DNA from: Chloroflexota bacterium
Lineage (GTDB): Bacteria; Chloroflexota; Dormibacteria; Dormibacterales; Dormibacteraceae
DNA length: 46,922 bases
Direction of reading: 5' to 3'
Assembly: GCA_005881825.1 (NCBI GenBank)
Contig: VBEO01000063.1
Location: forward strand, 1 to 46,922
Shown: positions 28,015 through 36,427 of the stretch, one piece after another
Position numbering within the stretch: position 1 is the first letter of the stretch
Layout of the letters: every line of letters starts with the position of its first letter
Notes under the pieces: model-generated
The model's input: the letters and a program-made list of their open reading frames with translations, nothing else
What the model was told of the DNA's origin: nothing
Database searches by the model: none
Position numbers and translations under genes: made by a program

Positions 28015-29811
28015 ATGAAGCGCGCCCTGGCATTAGCCGTCGCCGCCGTCCTCGGTCTGCTGGCCTCGCCAGCAGCCGCGGTGACGGCGTCCAACCCCTA
28101 TGGCGGCCCGCCTCCGCCCCACACATTCGGACCGGACTCGACCTCGACCGGCGCTCCCTACACCGGCCAGGGCGTCGACCACGCCGGCCTGACCTGCTCC
28201 GCGGCCACGGCGCCAGTCGCCATGAACGTCTGCACCGGCTACCTGGCCAGCGGCGTCGACGCCACCCTCCTGGACACCACGGTGGAGGTGCCCACCAACC
28301 CGGCCGGCAACCACCCACTCATCGCCTTCATGCACGGCTGGGGCGGCGACAAGAACAGCGACCTCAGCTGGGACGCCAACTTCCTGGCGGACGGCTACAC
28401 GGTGCTGCGTTACTCGGCCCGCGGCTTCGGCAACTCCTGGGGCCAGACCAACCTGGCCGACCAGAACGTGGAGATCGCCGACATGCGCAGCCTGATCGGC
28501 CAGGTCGTGGATGACCAGCAGCTGAGAGCGGACGGGTCGAAGGTGGCGGTGATCGGCGCCTCCTACGGTGGCGGCCACTCCACCCAGCTCCTCGAGCAGC
28601 CCAGCTGGACCAGCCCCGGCGGCGCGGCGGTGCATCTGCGCACGGCGGTGCCGATCGTGCCCTGGACCAGCCTCTACTACTCGCTGGAGCCCAACGGCCG
28701 GCCTGACCAGACTTACGCGGTCCCCGGCAGCGCGAAATTCAGCTACGTGACAGCGCTGTTCGCCGGCGGCCGCCGCGCACCAACTCCGCCCCGGACCTAC
28801 GACCCCTACCCGACCTTCCTGAACGCCTGCTTCGCCGATGGCGCCAACGAGCCCAGCTTCTCGGATCCGGTCTACGTGAGCTGCTTCAACGCGCTGGAGG
28901 GCTACCGCTCGCTGTGGGAGAGCCAGCAGTTCTGGAGCGGCGCGGCCGCCAACCGGGTGCCCATCCTGGACCTCCAGGGCTGGACCGACGACCTCTTCCC
29001 GGCGCCTGAAGCTCTCCGCCTCTACTACGCGCTCAAGACGATCGACGCGACCTACCCGATCGCCCTCTACCTGGGCAACATCGGCCATCCCCGGGCGGCC
29101 AACAACCCAGCCGAGACCGCGTATGTGCTCGACAACATCGTGCGGCCCTGGTTCGCCTTCTACCTGAACGGCACCGGCAGCCAGCCGGCACTCGACGTGA
29201 AGGCGGCGACGACCCAGCCCGACAACAGCTTCTCGGCCGCCGGCGTGGTTGAGGTGCCGACCTACAACGACCTGGCGACGCGGCTGTTCACCAAGCATTT
29301 CGGCGGCAACCAGGTCATCACCTTCAATCCGGCCAATACCAGCGGCACCGGCTGGGACCCCGTCGTGATGACCGGCGCCGAAGCCCTGCAGCCCAACCCA
29401 CCGGCCCCGCCCCCCGACGAGGTGCCGGGCGACGTTGCCTCCTACAGCGTCAAGGTGTCAGACCTGACCGGCGGCGGCGCCCTCCTGTTCGCAGGGGAGC
29501 CGGCGCTGACCGTCAACGTCGCCACCACCGCCTACCGCGAGCAGCTGAACGCGCGCATCTTCGATGTCGCTCCGGATGGGTCCCGCAAGCTGGTCACGCG
29601 CGGCACTTACACGCTCGACAGCGGCAGCCCGACCACCCCACTCGGTGAGCAGCGCCTGACCCTGACCCTGTATGGCAACCTCTGGCAGTTCGCGGCCACC
29701 CATACCTTGCTGATCGAGCTGACCAACGTCGACAGCCCCTACATCAGCCCCAGCAAGGTCCCTTCGGTGAGCAAGCTCAGCGGCCTGCAGGCCGTAATTC
29801 CCGCTCGCTGA
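28015..29811 (+). CDS. secreted CocE/NonD-type alpha/beta hydrolase (S15-like)
   Basis: The 598-residue protein has a Sec signal peptide (K-R-A-L-A-L-A-V-A-A-V-L-G-L-L-A-S-P-A-A-A). The alpha/beta hydrolase domain carries the nucleophile in I-G-A-S-Y-G-G-G (Ser near 183), a probable Asp in L-Q-G-W-T-D-D-L-F-P and a probable His in L-G-N-I-G-H-P-R. The C-terminal 150 residues form the X-Pro-dipeptidyl-peptidase-type beta sandwich (A-R-I-F-D-V-A-P-D-G-S). It likely cleaves esters or peptides outside the cell; substrate unknown. ATG at 28015 follows the MBL gene by 46 bases. Confidence 0.88.
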   Translation: MKRALALAVAAVLGLLASPAAAVTASNPYGGPPPPHTFGPDSTSTGAPYTGQGVDHAGLTCSAATAPVAMNVCTGYLASGVDATLLDTTVEVPTNPAGNHPLIAFMHGWGGDKNSDLSWDANFLADGYTVLRYSARGFGNSWGQTNLADQNVEIADMRSLIGQVVDDQQLRADGSKVAVIGASYGGGHSTQLLEQPSWTSPGGAAVHLRTAVPIVPWTSLYYSLEPNGRPDQTYAVPGSAKFSYVTALFAGGRRAPTPPRTYDPYPTFLNACFADGANEPSFSDPVYVSCFNALEGYRSLWESQQFWSGAAANRVPILDLQGWTDDLFPAPEALRLYYALKTIDATYPIALYLGNIGHPRAANNPAETAYVLDNIVRPWFAFYLNGTGSQPALDVKAATTQPDNSFSAAGVVEVPTYNDLATRLFTKHFGGNQVITFNPANTSGTGWDPVVMTGAEALQPNPPAPPPDEVPGDVASYSVKVSDLTGGGALLFAGEPALTVNVATTAYREQLNARIFDVAPDGSRKLVTRGTYTLDSGSPTTPLGEQRLTLTLYGNLWQFAATHTLLIELTNVDSPYISPSKVPSVSKLSGLQAVIPAR

Positions 29812-29836
29812 TCACTAGGTTTAGACAGATTTCGTA

Positions 29837-29842
29837 ATAATT
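29837..29842 (+). promoter_or_regulatory. candidate -10 box of the heme operon
   Basis: An AT-rich island (TAATAAT) in the 37-base gap before the regulator gene contains AATAAT about seven bases before the TTG start. This matches the leaderless layout seen elsewhere in the window. No convincing -35 box is visible. Confidence 0.35.
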
Positions 29843-29848
29843 GGGCGG

Positions 29849-30460
29849 TTGCAGCGCAACCGCTCGGCCTGGCTCGGCTTGGGGGAGGCCAGCCGCCTGC
29901 TCGGCATCACCCCCGCCACCCTCCGGCGCTGGGCTGACGACGGCCAGGTCCCGGCATTTACTACCCCCGGGGGTCACAGACGGTTTCCGCGCTCGGCCAT
30001 CGAAGGTCTGGTCCCGGCAGCCCGGGCTCGGCGGCCGCCGCTGGACGCCAGCAGCGACCGGATCGCCCACGCTTATCGGCGGGCACGCCCGACCGCGCCG
30101 GCCTGGCTGGCCGGCCTGGGTGAGGCTGAACGCAGCGACTTCCGCCATCGCGGGCGGCAACTGCTGGAGCTGCTGATCAAGTACCTGGACGCTGCCGACC
30201 GCGCGGCCGCCGGTCGCCTGCTCGACCAGGCCGGCCAGGAAGCCGAAGCCTACGGAGAAGCCGCCGCCCGCCAGGGGCTGACCCTGACCGATTCCGTCCA
30301 GGGTTTCCTCCGCTTCCGGGCGCCCTTCATGAGCGAGTTGGCCGGCATCGCGCGCAAGCGCCGCCTCGACACTCGGGAGGCCACGAAGCTCATGGTCGAC
30401 GCCGAGGCGGCCATGGACCGGCTCCTGGTCGCGGTCATGAACGGCCACACCGGCGCATGA
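29849..30460 (+). CDS. MerR-like helix-turn-helix regulator heading the hem operon
   Basis: The 203-residue protein has an N-terminal MerR/BldC-type winged helix (L-G-L-G-E-A-S-R-L-L-G-I-T-P-A-T-L-R-R-W-A-D-D-G, wing T-T-P-G-G-H-R-R-F). A purely helical C-terminal domain (about 80-200) recalls sensor domains of RsbR-like proteins but is not named with confidence. It has no cysteine cluster. The TTG start is set by the need to include the first helix. Its stop overlaps hemA as ATGA, so it is co-transcribed with heme genes and is a natural candidate for their regulator. That role is inference. Confidence 0.8.
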   Translation: MQRNRSAWLGLGEASRLLGITPATLRRWADDGQVPAFTTPGGHRRFPRSAIEGLVPAARARRPPLDASSDRIAHAYRRARPTAPAWLAGLGEAERSDFRHRGRQLLELLIKYLDAADRAAAGRLLDQAGQEAEAYGEAAARQGLTLTDSVQGFLRFRAPFMSELAGIARKRRLDTREATKLMVDAEAAMDRLLVAVMNGHTGA

Positions 30461-31305
30461 CCGCCTCTGAGCCCTGGGTCCACGCCCTGGACGCGGCTTC
30501 GGCGCCCGCCGCCGAGCGCGCGCGCGCCGCCGCGAGCTGGGCCGCCGAGTCCGCCCGCCAGGACCGGATCCTGCTCCAGACCTGTCACCGCGTCGAGCTC
30601 TACGGGGTCGGGCCGGCGCCCGCCGCCGCGCTGCCTGCGGCCGAGCACCTGCTGCGGGTCGCCACCGGGCTGGAGAGCGCGGTCATCGGCGAAGACGAGG
30701 TCCTCCACCAGGTCCGGGGAGCGCTGCTGGCCGCCGCGGGTCCGCGCGACGTGAGGCTCACCCGCCTGTTCGAAACCGCGATCGCCGCGGGCCGCCGGGC
30801 CCGGGCGGGCCGGACCGCCAGCAGCGCCAGCCTTGCCGGCCTGGCCCTGCGCTGGCTGGCCCGCCGGACGGAGCTCAAGGGGAGGCCGGTGCTGGTCGCG
30901 GGCGCCGGCCATATGGGCTGGGCGCTGGCTCGCGCCGCCCGGAAGGCCGGGGCCCAGGTCACCGTGGCGAGCCGCAGCCGGGACCGCGCCGAGGCGGCCG
31001 CGCGCAGCCTGGGCGCCCAAGCCACAGACCTCACAAGGGCCGCCGGCCAGACCGCTGCTGCCGCCGCCGTCGCAGTGGCCCTGGCGGGCCCGTGGGAGGA
31101 GCTGACCGGGACGCTGCCGCCCACGGCCGACCTTTCCTGGCCGAGCGCGGTTGCACCGCACGTGCGCGGCGAGTACCTGGGCGTGGATGACCTGTTCGCC
31201 GGTGGCGAGGAGCCGCCGCCCGGCTACGTGGAATCGGCGACCGCGATCGTGGTGGCGAAGCTCGCCGAGTATCGGAGCTGGTTGGAGGTAAAGAGCTGTG
31301 CGTGA
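30457..31305 (+). CDS. hemA: compact glutamyl-tRNA reductase-like protein HemA
   Basis: GluTR reduces Glu-tRNA to glutamate-1-semialdehyde, the first step of the C5 heme pathway. Visible: catalytic-Cys motif L-L-Q-T-C-H-R-V-E-L-Y-G (usual T-C-N-R; Asn is His), G-L-E-S-A-V-I-G-E-D-E-V-L-H-Q-V-R, and a Rossmann NADPH domain (V-L-V-A-G-A-G-H-M-G-W-A-L). At 282 residues it is far shorter than the usual 410-460: the N-terminal G-L-N-H-K-T strand is not recognisable and the C-terminal dimerisation domain is absent. Position right before hemB supports the function. Confidence 0.85.
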   Translation: MTASEPWVHALDAASAPAAERARAAASWAAESARQDRILLQTCHRVELYGVGPAPAAALPAAEHLLRVATGLESAVIGEDEVLHQVRGALLAAAGPRDVRLTRLFETAIAAGRRARAGRTASSASLAGLALRWLARRTELKGRPVLVAGAGHMGWALARAARKAGAQVTVASRSRDRAEAAARSLGAQATDLTRAAGQTAAAAAVAVALAGPWEELTGTLPPTADLSWPSAVAPHVRGEYLGVDDLFAGGEEPPPGYVESATAIVVAKLAEYRSWLEVKSCA

Positions 31306-32296
31306 GCTGACCCGTCTCGAAGTCCCCACCCCGACCGCGGAGCGGCCGCGCCGCCTGCGGGCGACGCCGGCCACCCGCAGCCTCGTCAAGGAGACGCGGC
31401 TGACGCCGCGCCAGCTGATCGCGCCGCTCTTCATCGTGAACGGCCGCGATGTCCGGCAGCCGATCGAGAGCCTGACCGGCCAAAGCCGCCTCAGTCCCGA
31501 CCTGGCCCTGGATCGTGCCCGCGAGCTGGCGGCCATGGGCGTGGGCGGGCTGCTGCTGTTCGGGATACCGGATGCCAAGGACGCCGAGGGCCGCGCGGCG
31601 GCCGATCGCGACGGCCCGGTGCCGACCGCCCTCCGGCGGATCAAGGACGCCGGGCTGCCGCTGGTGCTGATCGCCGACGTCTGCCTCTGCGAGTACACCA
31701 GCCACGGCCACTGCGGGGTCCTGGACGGTGAGACCGTCGACAACGACCGCACCCTGCCGCTGCTGGCCGAGGCCGCGGTGGCCTATGCCGAGGCCGGAGC
31801 CGACATCGCGGCTCCCAGCGCCATGATGGACGGCCAGGTCGGAGCGCTGCGCAGCGGCCTCGACCAGTCCGGTCACAGCGGGACGGCGATCATGGCCTAC
31901 GCCTCCAAAGCGGCGTCGGCCCTCTACGGGCCATTTCGCGAGGCCGCCGGCAGCACCCCGGGCTTCGGGGACCGCAAGGGCTACCAGATGGACTACGCCA
32001 ATGGCCGCGAGGCCCTGCGCGAGATGGAGCTGGACGCGGCCGAAGGCGCCGACATCCTGATGGTCAAGCCCGGCATCACCTCGCTGGACCTGCTGGCCCG
32101 CGCCCGTCAGCGCTTCGACCTGCCGCTGGCGGCCTACCAGGTCAGCGGTGAGCTGGCCATGATCGAGGCCGCGGCACAGCGCGGCTGGATCGACCGCAAG
32201 GGGGCGGCCCTCGAGACGCTCACGGCGATCGCCCGTGCCGGCGCCGACATCGTGATCACCTACCTGGCGGCCGACGCCGCCGCCTGGCTGGCTTGA
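31298..32296 (+). CDS. hemB: delta-aminolevulinic acid dehydratase (porphobilinogen synthase)
   Basis: HemB joins two 5-aminolevulinates into porphobilinogen. The 332-residue enzyme has the zinc-type cysteine cluster D-V-C-L-C-E-Y-T-S-H-G-H-C-G, the first Schiff-base lysine in A-Y-A-S-K-A-A-S-A-L-Y-G-P-F-R and the second in L-M-V-K-P-G. GTG at 31298 has GGAGG nine bases before it and overlaps hemA by eight bases. hemC and hemD, which should follow biochemically, are not in this window. Confidence 0.97.
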   Translation: MRELTRLEVPTPTAERPRRLRATPATRSLVKETRLTPRQLIAPLFIVNGRDVRQPIESLTGQSRLSPDLALDRARELAAMGVGGLLLFGIPDAKDAEGRAAADRDGPVPTALRRIKDAGLPLVLIADVCLCEYTSHGHCGVLDGETVDNDRTLPLLAEAAVAYAEAGADIAAPSAMMDGQVGALRSGLDQSGHSGTAIMAYASKAASALYGPFREAAGSTPGFGDRKGYQMDYANGREALREMELDAAEGADILMVKPGITSLDLLARARQRFDLPLAAYQVSGELAMIEAAAQRGWIDRKGAALETLTAIARAGADIVITYLAADAAAWLA

Positions 32297-32961
32297 ACCA
32301 GGTCGTCCAGGCACTCGGCCTGGGGCTCGATCCGGCCTGGCGCCGGCGCACGCCCCAAGAACGCTGCGAGGACCTGCGCGACCTGCAGCGGGCGCTGCAG
32401 GTGCAGCCGGAGGTGCAGACGTTCACCTACACCAGCATCGGGCTGCAGGCGGGTACCGACCTGCTGCTGTGGTCGCTAGCGCCTTCCCTGGAGGCGCTCG
32501 AGGAGCGCTCGGCAGCGGTCCTGCGCTGCGGTTTGGGTGGCTGGTCCCGCGTCAGTGAAAGCCTGCTCGGGATCATTCAGGGCTCGCAGTACGTGAAGCG
32601 GCCCACGGCGCAGGAGCAATCGCTCTTCAAGGGCGAGCGCTCGCGCTACCTGGTCGTCTACCCCTTCACCAAGAGCGCCGAGTGGTACCTGCTCGACAAA
32701 GAAACCCGGCAGCGCGTCATGAACGAGCACATGAAGGTCGGCCACAGCTACCCAAAGGTGCGGCAGCTGCTGGCCAACAGCTTTGGCGTGGACGACATGG
32801 ACTTCCTGGTCGCCTACGAGACCGACGACCTGGCCGAGTTCGGCAACCTGGTGCGTGAGCTGCGCGGCACAGAGAGCCGGCGCTCCACGGTGCGCGACAC
32901 ACCGATCCTGACCGCGGTGCACCGCGACTTCGACGATTTGACGCGGCTGCTGGGCGCATGA
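32293..32961 (+). CDS. hemQ: coproheme decarboxylase HemQ/ChdC
   Basis: HemQ, of the chlorite-dismutase family, makes heme b from coproheme using hydrogen peroxide. The 222-residue protein shows the catalytic-Tyr block Y-P-F-T-K-S-A-E-W-Y-L-L and the proximal heme-ligand block H-M-K-V-G-H-S-Y-P-K-V, with D-D-M-D-F-L-V-A-Y-E-T-D-D following. It lacks the chlorite-splitting Arg environment as far as I can judge. The TTG start overlaps hemB (TTGA). Its presence with a CpfC-type HemH defines the coproporphyrin-dependent route. Confidence 0.94.
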   Translation: MNQVVQALGLGLDPAWRRRTPQERCEDLRDLQRALQVQPEVQTFTYTSIGLQAGTDLLLWSLAPSLEALEERSAAVLRCGLGGWSRVSESLLGIIQGSQYVKRPTAQEQSLFKGERSRYLVVYPFTKSAEWYLLDKETRQRVMNEHMKVGHSYPKVRQLLANSFGVDDMDFLVAYETDDLAEFGNLVRELRGTESRRSTVRDTPILTAVHRDFDDLTRLLGA

Positions 32962-34139
32962 CCGTCGCCACCGAGCTCTTTCCGGGCGGCGTCAACAGCC
33001 CGGTCCGGGCCTATCGCGCGGTCGGCGGCCAGCCTCCGGTTCTGGTGCGCGGCCAGGGCGCGCGGGTGTGGGATGCCGACGGACGCGAGTACGTCGACTA
33101 CGTGAGCGCCTACGGCCCGCTGATCCTCGGCCACGCCCATCCGGTGGTGGTGGCCGCGATCGAAAAGGCGGCGCGGGCCGGCGGCTCCTTCGGAGTCACC
33201 CATCCCGACGAGGTCCGGCTGGCCGAGCTGATCCAGCGGGGGATGCCGGCGCTGGAGCGGCTGCGCTTCGTGAACAGCGGGACCGAGGCCGCCATGAGTG
33301 CGCTGCGGGTGGCCCGCGCCGCTACCAGGCGCAACCTGGTTCTCAAGTTCGAGGGCGGCTATCACGGCCACAGCGACGGCCTGCTCGCCAAGGCCGGCAG
33401 CGGCCTGGCCACGTTGGGCCTCCCGGCCAGCGCCGGGGTTCCGGAGCCGGTGGCAGCCCAGACCCTGGTCATCCCTTACAACGACCTGGGCGCGGTGGAG
33501 GCAGCATTTGCGGGCCATCCCGAGCGGATCGCGGCTGTGATCGTCGAGCCGGTGGCCGCCAACGTGGGTGTGGTCCCGCCGGAGGCCGGCTTCCTGGACG
33601 GCCTGCGGCGGCTCACCCATGAGCACGGCGCGCTGCTCGTCTTCGACGAGGTGATCACCGGCTTCCGGGTGGCGCCGGGCGGCGCCCAGCAGCTATACGG
33701 GGTGATCCCCGACCTGACGGTGCTGGGCAAGATCATCGGCGGAGGGCTGCCCGTGGGCGCCTATGGCGGTCGCGCCGACCTCATGGACCTGGTGGCGCCG
33801 GTCGGGCCGGTCTACCAGGCGGGCACGCTGTCCGGCCACCCCGTGGTGATGGCGGCCGGCATCGCCACGCTGGAGCAGCTGGACGACGCGCTCTACGCGC
33901 AGCTGGAGGAGATCGGCGCCGAGCTGGAAGCCGGCCTGCGAAAGGCCTTGCCGGAAGCGCGGATCGCGCGGGTCGGATCCTTGCTCACGGTTTTCGTGGC
34001 CGATTTCCCGGCGCTTTTCCGACGCTTGCGGCAGGGCGGGATCCTCCTGCCACCCTCTCAGTTCGAAGCCTGGTTCCTCTCCGCCGCGCACGGTGAGGAG
34101 GAAGTGTCGAGGACGCTGGATGCCGCCCGCGCGGGCTAG
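32958..34139 (+). CDS. hemL: glutamate-1-semialdehyde 2,1-aminomutase
   Basis: HemL converts glutamate-1-semialdehyde to 5-aminolevulinate with PLP. The 393-residue enzyme shows P-G-G-V-N-S-P-V-R-A, 'F-V-N-S-G-T-E-A-A-M-S-A', 'G-G-Y-H-G-H-S-D', 'L-V-F-D-E-V-I-T-G-F-R' and the PLP lysine in L-G-K-I-I-G-G-G-L-P-V-G-A-Y-G-G. It is about 30 residues shorter at the N-terminus than most. ATG overlaps hemQ (ATGA). Confidence 0.97.
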   Translation: MTVATELFPGGVNSPVRAYRAVGGQPPVLVRGQGARVWDADGREYVDYVSAYGPLILGHAHPVVVAAIEKAARAGGSFGVTHPDEVRLAELIQRGMPALERLRFVNSGTEAAMSALRVARAATRRNLVLKFEGGYHGHSDGLLAKAGSGLATLGLPASAGVPEPVAAQTLVIPYNDLGAVEAAFAGHPERIAAVIVEPVAANVGVVPPEAGFLDGLRRLTHEHGALLVFDEVITGFRVAPGGAQQLYGVIPDLTVLGKIIGGGLPVGAYGGRADLMDLVAPVGPVYQAGTLSGHPVVMAAGIATLEQLDDALYAQLEEIGAELEAGLRKALPEARIARVGSLLTVFVADFPALFRRLRQGGILLPPSQFEAWFLSAAHGEEEVSRTLDAARAG

Positions 34140-35145
34140 CCGCTTCCTGGACGCAGCCCGCGGCCGGGCCGTGGACCGCACCCCCATCTGGATGATGCGG
34201 CAGGCCGGCCGCTCGCTTCCCGAGTACCGCAAGCTGCGCGAGACCCACCGGCTGGTGGACATCGTGGCCGACCCCGATCTTTGCGCCGAGGTCACGCTGC
34301 AGCCCGTGCGCCGCTTCGACGTCGACGCGGCCGTGATGTTCGCCGACATCATGCTGCCGCTGGCGGGCATGGGCGTCGGCTTCGAGCTGGTCGAGGACGT
34401 GGGGCCGGTGATCGCGGAGCCCATCCGCACGCCCGCCGCCGTCGACCGCTTGTGCGTGCCAGAGGGCGAAGAGGCGGCGCCGCAGGTGATAGCCGCCGTG
34501 CGCCGGGTGGTCGCGGAGTCACCGGTGCCCGTGATCTGCTTCAGCGGAGCTCCATTCACGCTCGCCAGCTACCTGATCGAGGGCCGGCCCAGCCGGGACT
34601 TCCAGCTGGTCAAGCGCTTCATGTACCAGGAGCCGCAGGCCTTCGAGCGGCTGCTGGCCAAGCTGGCGGCCATGGCCGCCGGCTACCTGGCAGCGCAGGT
34701 TGCCGCGGGCGCGGCCGCCATCCAGCTCTTCGACAGCTGGGTGGGCGCCCTCTCGCTGGAGGACTACGAGGAGCGCGTGCAGCCCCACACCAGAGCAGTG
34801 TTCGCAGCCACGTCCGGCCTCGGGGTCCCGCGCATCCATTTCGGCACCGGGACCGCGGGCCTCCTGGAGGCGATCGCCGCCACCGGCTGTGACGTGGTCT
34901 CCCTGGACTGGCGGGTGCCGCTCGACGCCGGCTGGCGCCGCGTGGGCTACGACCGGGGCGTGCAGGGCAACCTCGATCCGGCCGTGCTGCTGGGACCGCC
35001 CGAGCTGGTGCGCAGCCGGACCGTTGACGTCCTGAGGCGAGCCGGCGGCCGGCCGGGCCATATCTTCAACCTCGGCCACGGAGTTCTGCCGGAGACGCCG
35101 CTGGAGAACCTGGAGCTGCTGGTGGAGACCGTGCATGCCGCGTAA
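34120..35145 (+). CDS. hemE: uroporphyrinogen decarboxylase
   Basis: HemE removes four carboxyl groups to give coproporphyrinogen III. The 341-residue TIM barrel shows the N-terminal substrate motif P-I-W-M-M-R-Q-A-G-R-S-L-P-E-Y, 'F-A-D-I-M-L-P-L-A-G-M-G', 'F-S-G-A-P-F-T-L-A-S-Y' and the C-terminal 'F-N-L-G-H-G-V-L-P-E-T-P'. ATG at 34120 has GAGG seven bases upstream and overlaps hemL by 20 bases; a GTG 27 bases earlier is less likely. Confidence 0.96.
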   Translation: MPPARASRFLDAARGRAVDRTPIWMMRQAGRSLPEYRKLRETHRLVDIVADPDLCAEVTLQPVRRFDVDAAVMFADIMLPLAGMGVGFELVEDVGPVIAEPIRTPAAVDRLCVPEGEEAAPQVIAAVRRVVAESPVPVICFSGAPFTLASYLIEGRPSRDFQLVKRFMYQEPQAFERLLAKLAAMAAGYLAAQVAAGAAAIQLFDSWVGALSLEDYEERVQPHTRAVFAATSGLGVPRIHFGTGTAGLLEAIAATGCDVVSLDWRVPLDAGWRRVGYDRGVQGNLDPAVLLGPPELVRSRTVDVLRRAGGRPGHIFNLGHGVLPETPLENLELLVETVHAA

Positions 35146-36031
35146 AGCGGTGACCGGCGTGCTCTGCATGGCGTACGGCAGCCCGCGCGATGACGCCGGC
35201 CTGGAGGCCTACTACACGCACATCCGCGGTGGGCGCGCGCCCTCGCCGGAGGCGTTGGCCGAGCTACGCGAACGCTATCGGGCCATCGGCGGGTCGTCGC
35301 CGCTGGAGAAGATCACACGCACCCAGGCGGAGGCGCTGGGCCGGCGGCTGGGCATCCCCAGCTTCGTAGGCATGAAGCACGCGCCGCCCTTCATCGAGGA
35401 GGCGGCCGCCGAAGCCCGCGCGGCAGGGGTCACCCGCCTGGTCGGGCTGCCGCTGGCGCCGCACTTCGCGCGCATGAGCTTCGCCGGCTACGAGCGGCCG
35501 CTGCGCGAGGCCTGGACCGGCGACCTGGTGTTCGTCAACGGCTTCCACGACCATCCGTCCTTCACAGCCGCACTGCGCGGCCTGGTCTCCGAGACTCTCG
35601 CCTATTTCCGGCCGGAGCGGCTGTTCTTCACGGCCCACAGCCTGCCCGCGCGGATCGTGGCCGAAGGCGACGACTATCCGGCGCGGGTGACGCGGTCGGC
35701 TCGGCTGCTGGAGGACCGCATGGACCTGCCGCCCTGGGAGGTCGCTTTCCAGTCCGCCTCGCAGACCGGCGAACCCTGGCTGGATCCGGACCTGCTCACG
35801 GCCATCGCGCGCTCAGGCGCGCGCCGGGTGCTGGTCTGCCCGGTCGGGTTCGTGGCCGACCACCTGGAGATCCTCTACGACCTGGACGTCGAGGCCCAGG
35901 CCTGGGCCCGCCAGCACCGGGTCGAGCTGCGCCGCACGCCCTCCTTCAACGACCGGGTGCGGTTCATCGACGCGCTGGCGGCGGTCGTGCGGGACGCGCT
36001 AGCCCTCAAGCCAGCCGCGGAGCGGGCCTAG
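35135..36031 (+). CDS. hemH: coproporphyrin ferrochelatase (HemH/CpfC)
   Basis: The enzyme inserts Fe(II) into coproporphyrin III in the monoderm pathway. The 298-residue protein has the catalytic His in F-F-T-A-H-S-L-P-A-R, 'F-Q-S-A-S-Q-T-G-E-P-W-L-D-P-D', and the acidic block F-V-A-D-H-L-E-I-L-Y-D-L-D. It lacks the iron-sulfur tail of mammalian types. With HemQ in the same operon, coproporphyrin rather than protoporphyrin is the likely substrate. ATG overlaps hemE by 11 bases; the 3' end overlaps the convergent SRPBCC gene by 33. Confidence 0.95.
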   Translation: MPRKAVTGVLCMAYGSPRDDAGLEAYYTHIRGGRAPSPEALAELRERYRAIGGSSPLEKITRTQAEALGRRLGIPSFVGMKHAPPFIEEAAAEARAAGVTRLVGLPLAPHFARMSFAGYERPLREAWTGDLVFVNGFHDHPSFTAALRGLVSETLAYFRPERLFFTAHSLPARIVAEGDDYPARVTRSARLLEDRMDLPPWEVAFQSASQTGEPWLDPDLLTAIARSGARRVLVCPVGFVADHLEILYDLDVEAQAWARQHRVELRRTPSFNDRVRFIDALAAVVRDALALKPAAERA

Positions 36032-36427
36032 GAAGTACTCGTCCCACCGGGCGTCGTGGGCCTGCGCCTCGGCCTCGCTCGGAAAGGCTGTGTGACGCAG
36101 ATGGACGCGGGTGGTGTCCTCCTCTCCAGGGCGGAGGTCCCAGGCCACCACCGAATCCGGCCAGTCCGCCTGCCAGCCCGCCTGGCGCCAGGTGTACTCC
36201 AGCGCGTGCGGCCGCATGACGCGTGTGAACACGCCACTGGTGTCACCGCCGAAGAACTGATACGAGCCGCCCGGTCGCAGATCCACCGCCACCTCACCCG
36301 AGTGCATCCATTTGTCGATGCTGCCCGCGTCGGTCAGGGCGTCCCAGACTTTCTCGATGGGCGCCCGGATCTCCAGCTCCTTCTCGATCTCGGGCGCCGG
36401 CGGCGGCGCGTCTTCGTCAGCCTCCAT
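35999..36427 (-). CDS. SRPBCC (AHSA1-like) domain protein
   Basis: The 142-residue protein is a START-like ligand-binding fold: I-E-K-E-L-E-I-R-A-P-I-E-K-V-W-D-A-L-T-D at the N-terminus, 'D-L-R-P-G-G-S-Y-Q-F-F-G-G-D' and 'E-Y-T-W-R-Q'. Proteins of this type bind small hydrophobic ligands or assist Hsp90; no ligand can be named. ATG at 36427 overlaps the end of the thioredoxin-fold gene by 11 bases, so the two are co-transcribed. Confidence 0.88.
   Translation of the reverse strand: MEADEDAPPPAPEIEKELEIRAPIEKVWDALTDAGSIDKWMHSGEVAVDLRPGGSYQFFGGDTSGVFTRVMRPHALEYTWRQAGWQADWPDSVVAWDLRPGEEDTTRVHLRHTAFPSEAEAQAHDARWDEYFLGPLRGWLEG

Noticed and set aside
28033..29298. Long open frame on the minus strand opposite the CocE hydrolase
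   Set aside because: It is a GC-rich shadow frame with low-complexity composition, lying fully inside a gene with clear catalytic motifs.
30457..36031. hemC or hemD fused to another heme gene
   Set aside because: All coding frames in the cluster are accounted for by single-domain enzymes; no porphobilinogen deaminase or uroporphyrinogen synthase motifs were found.
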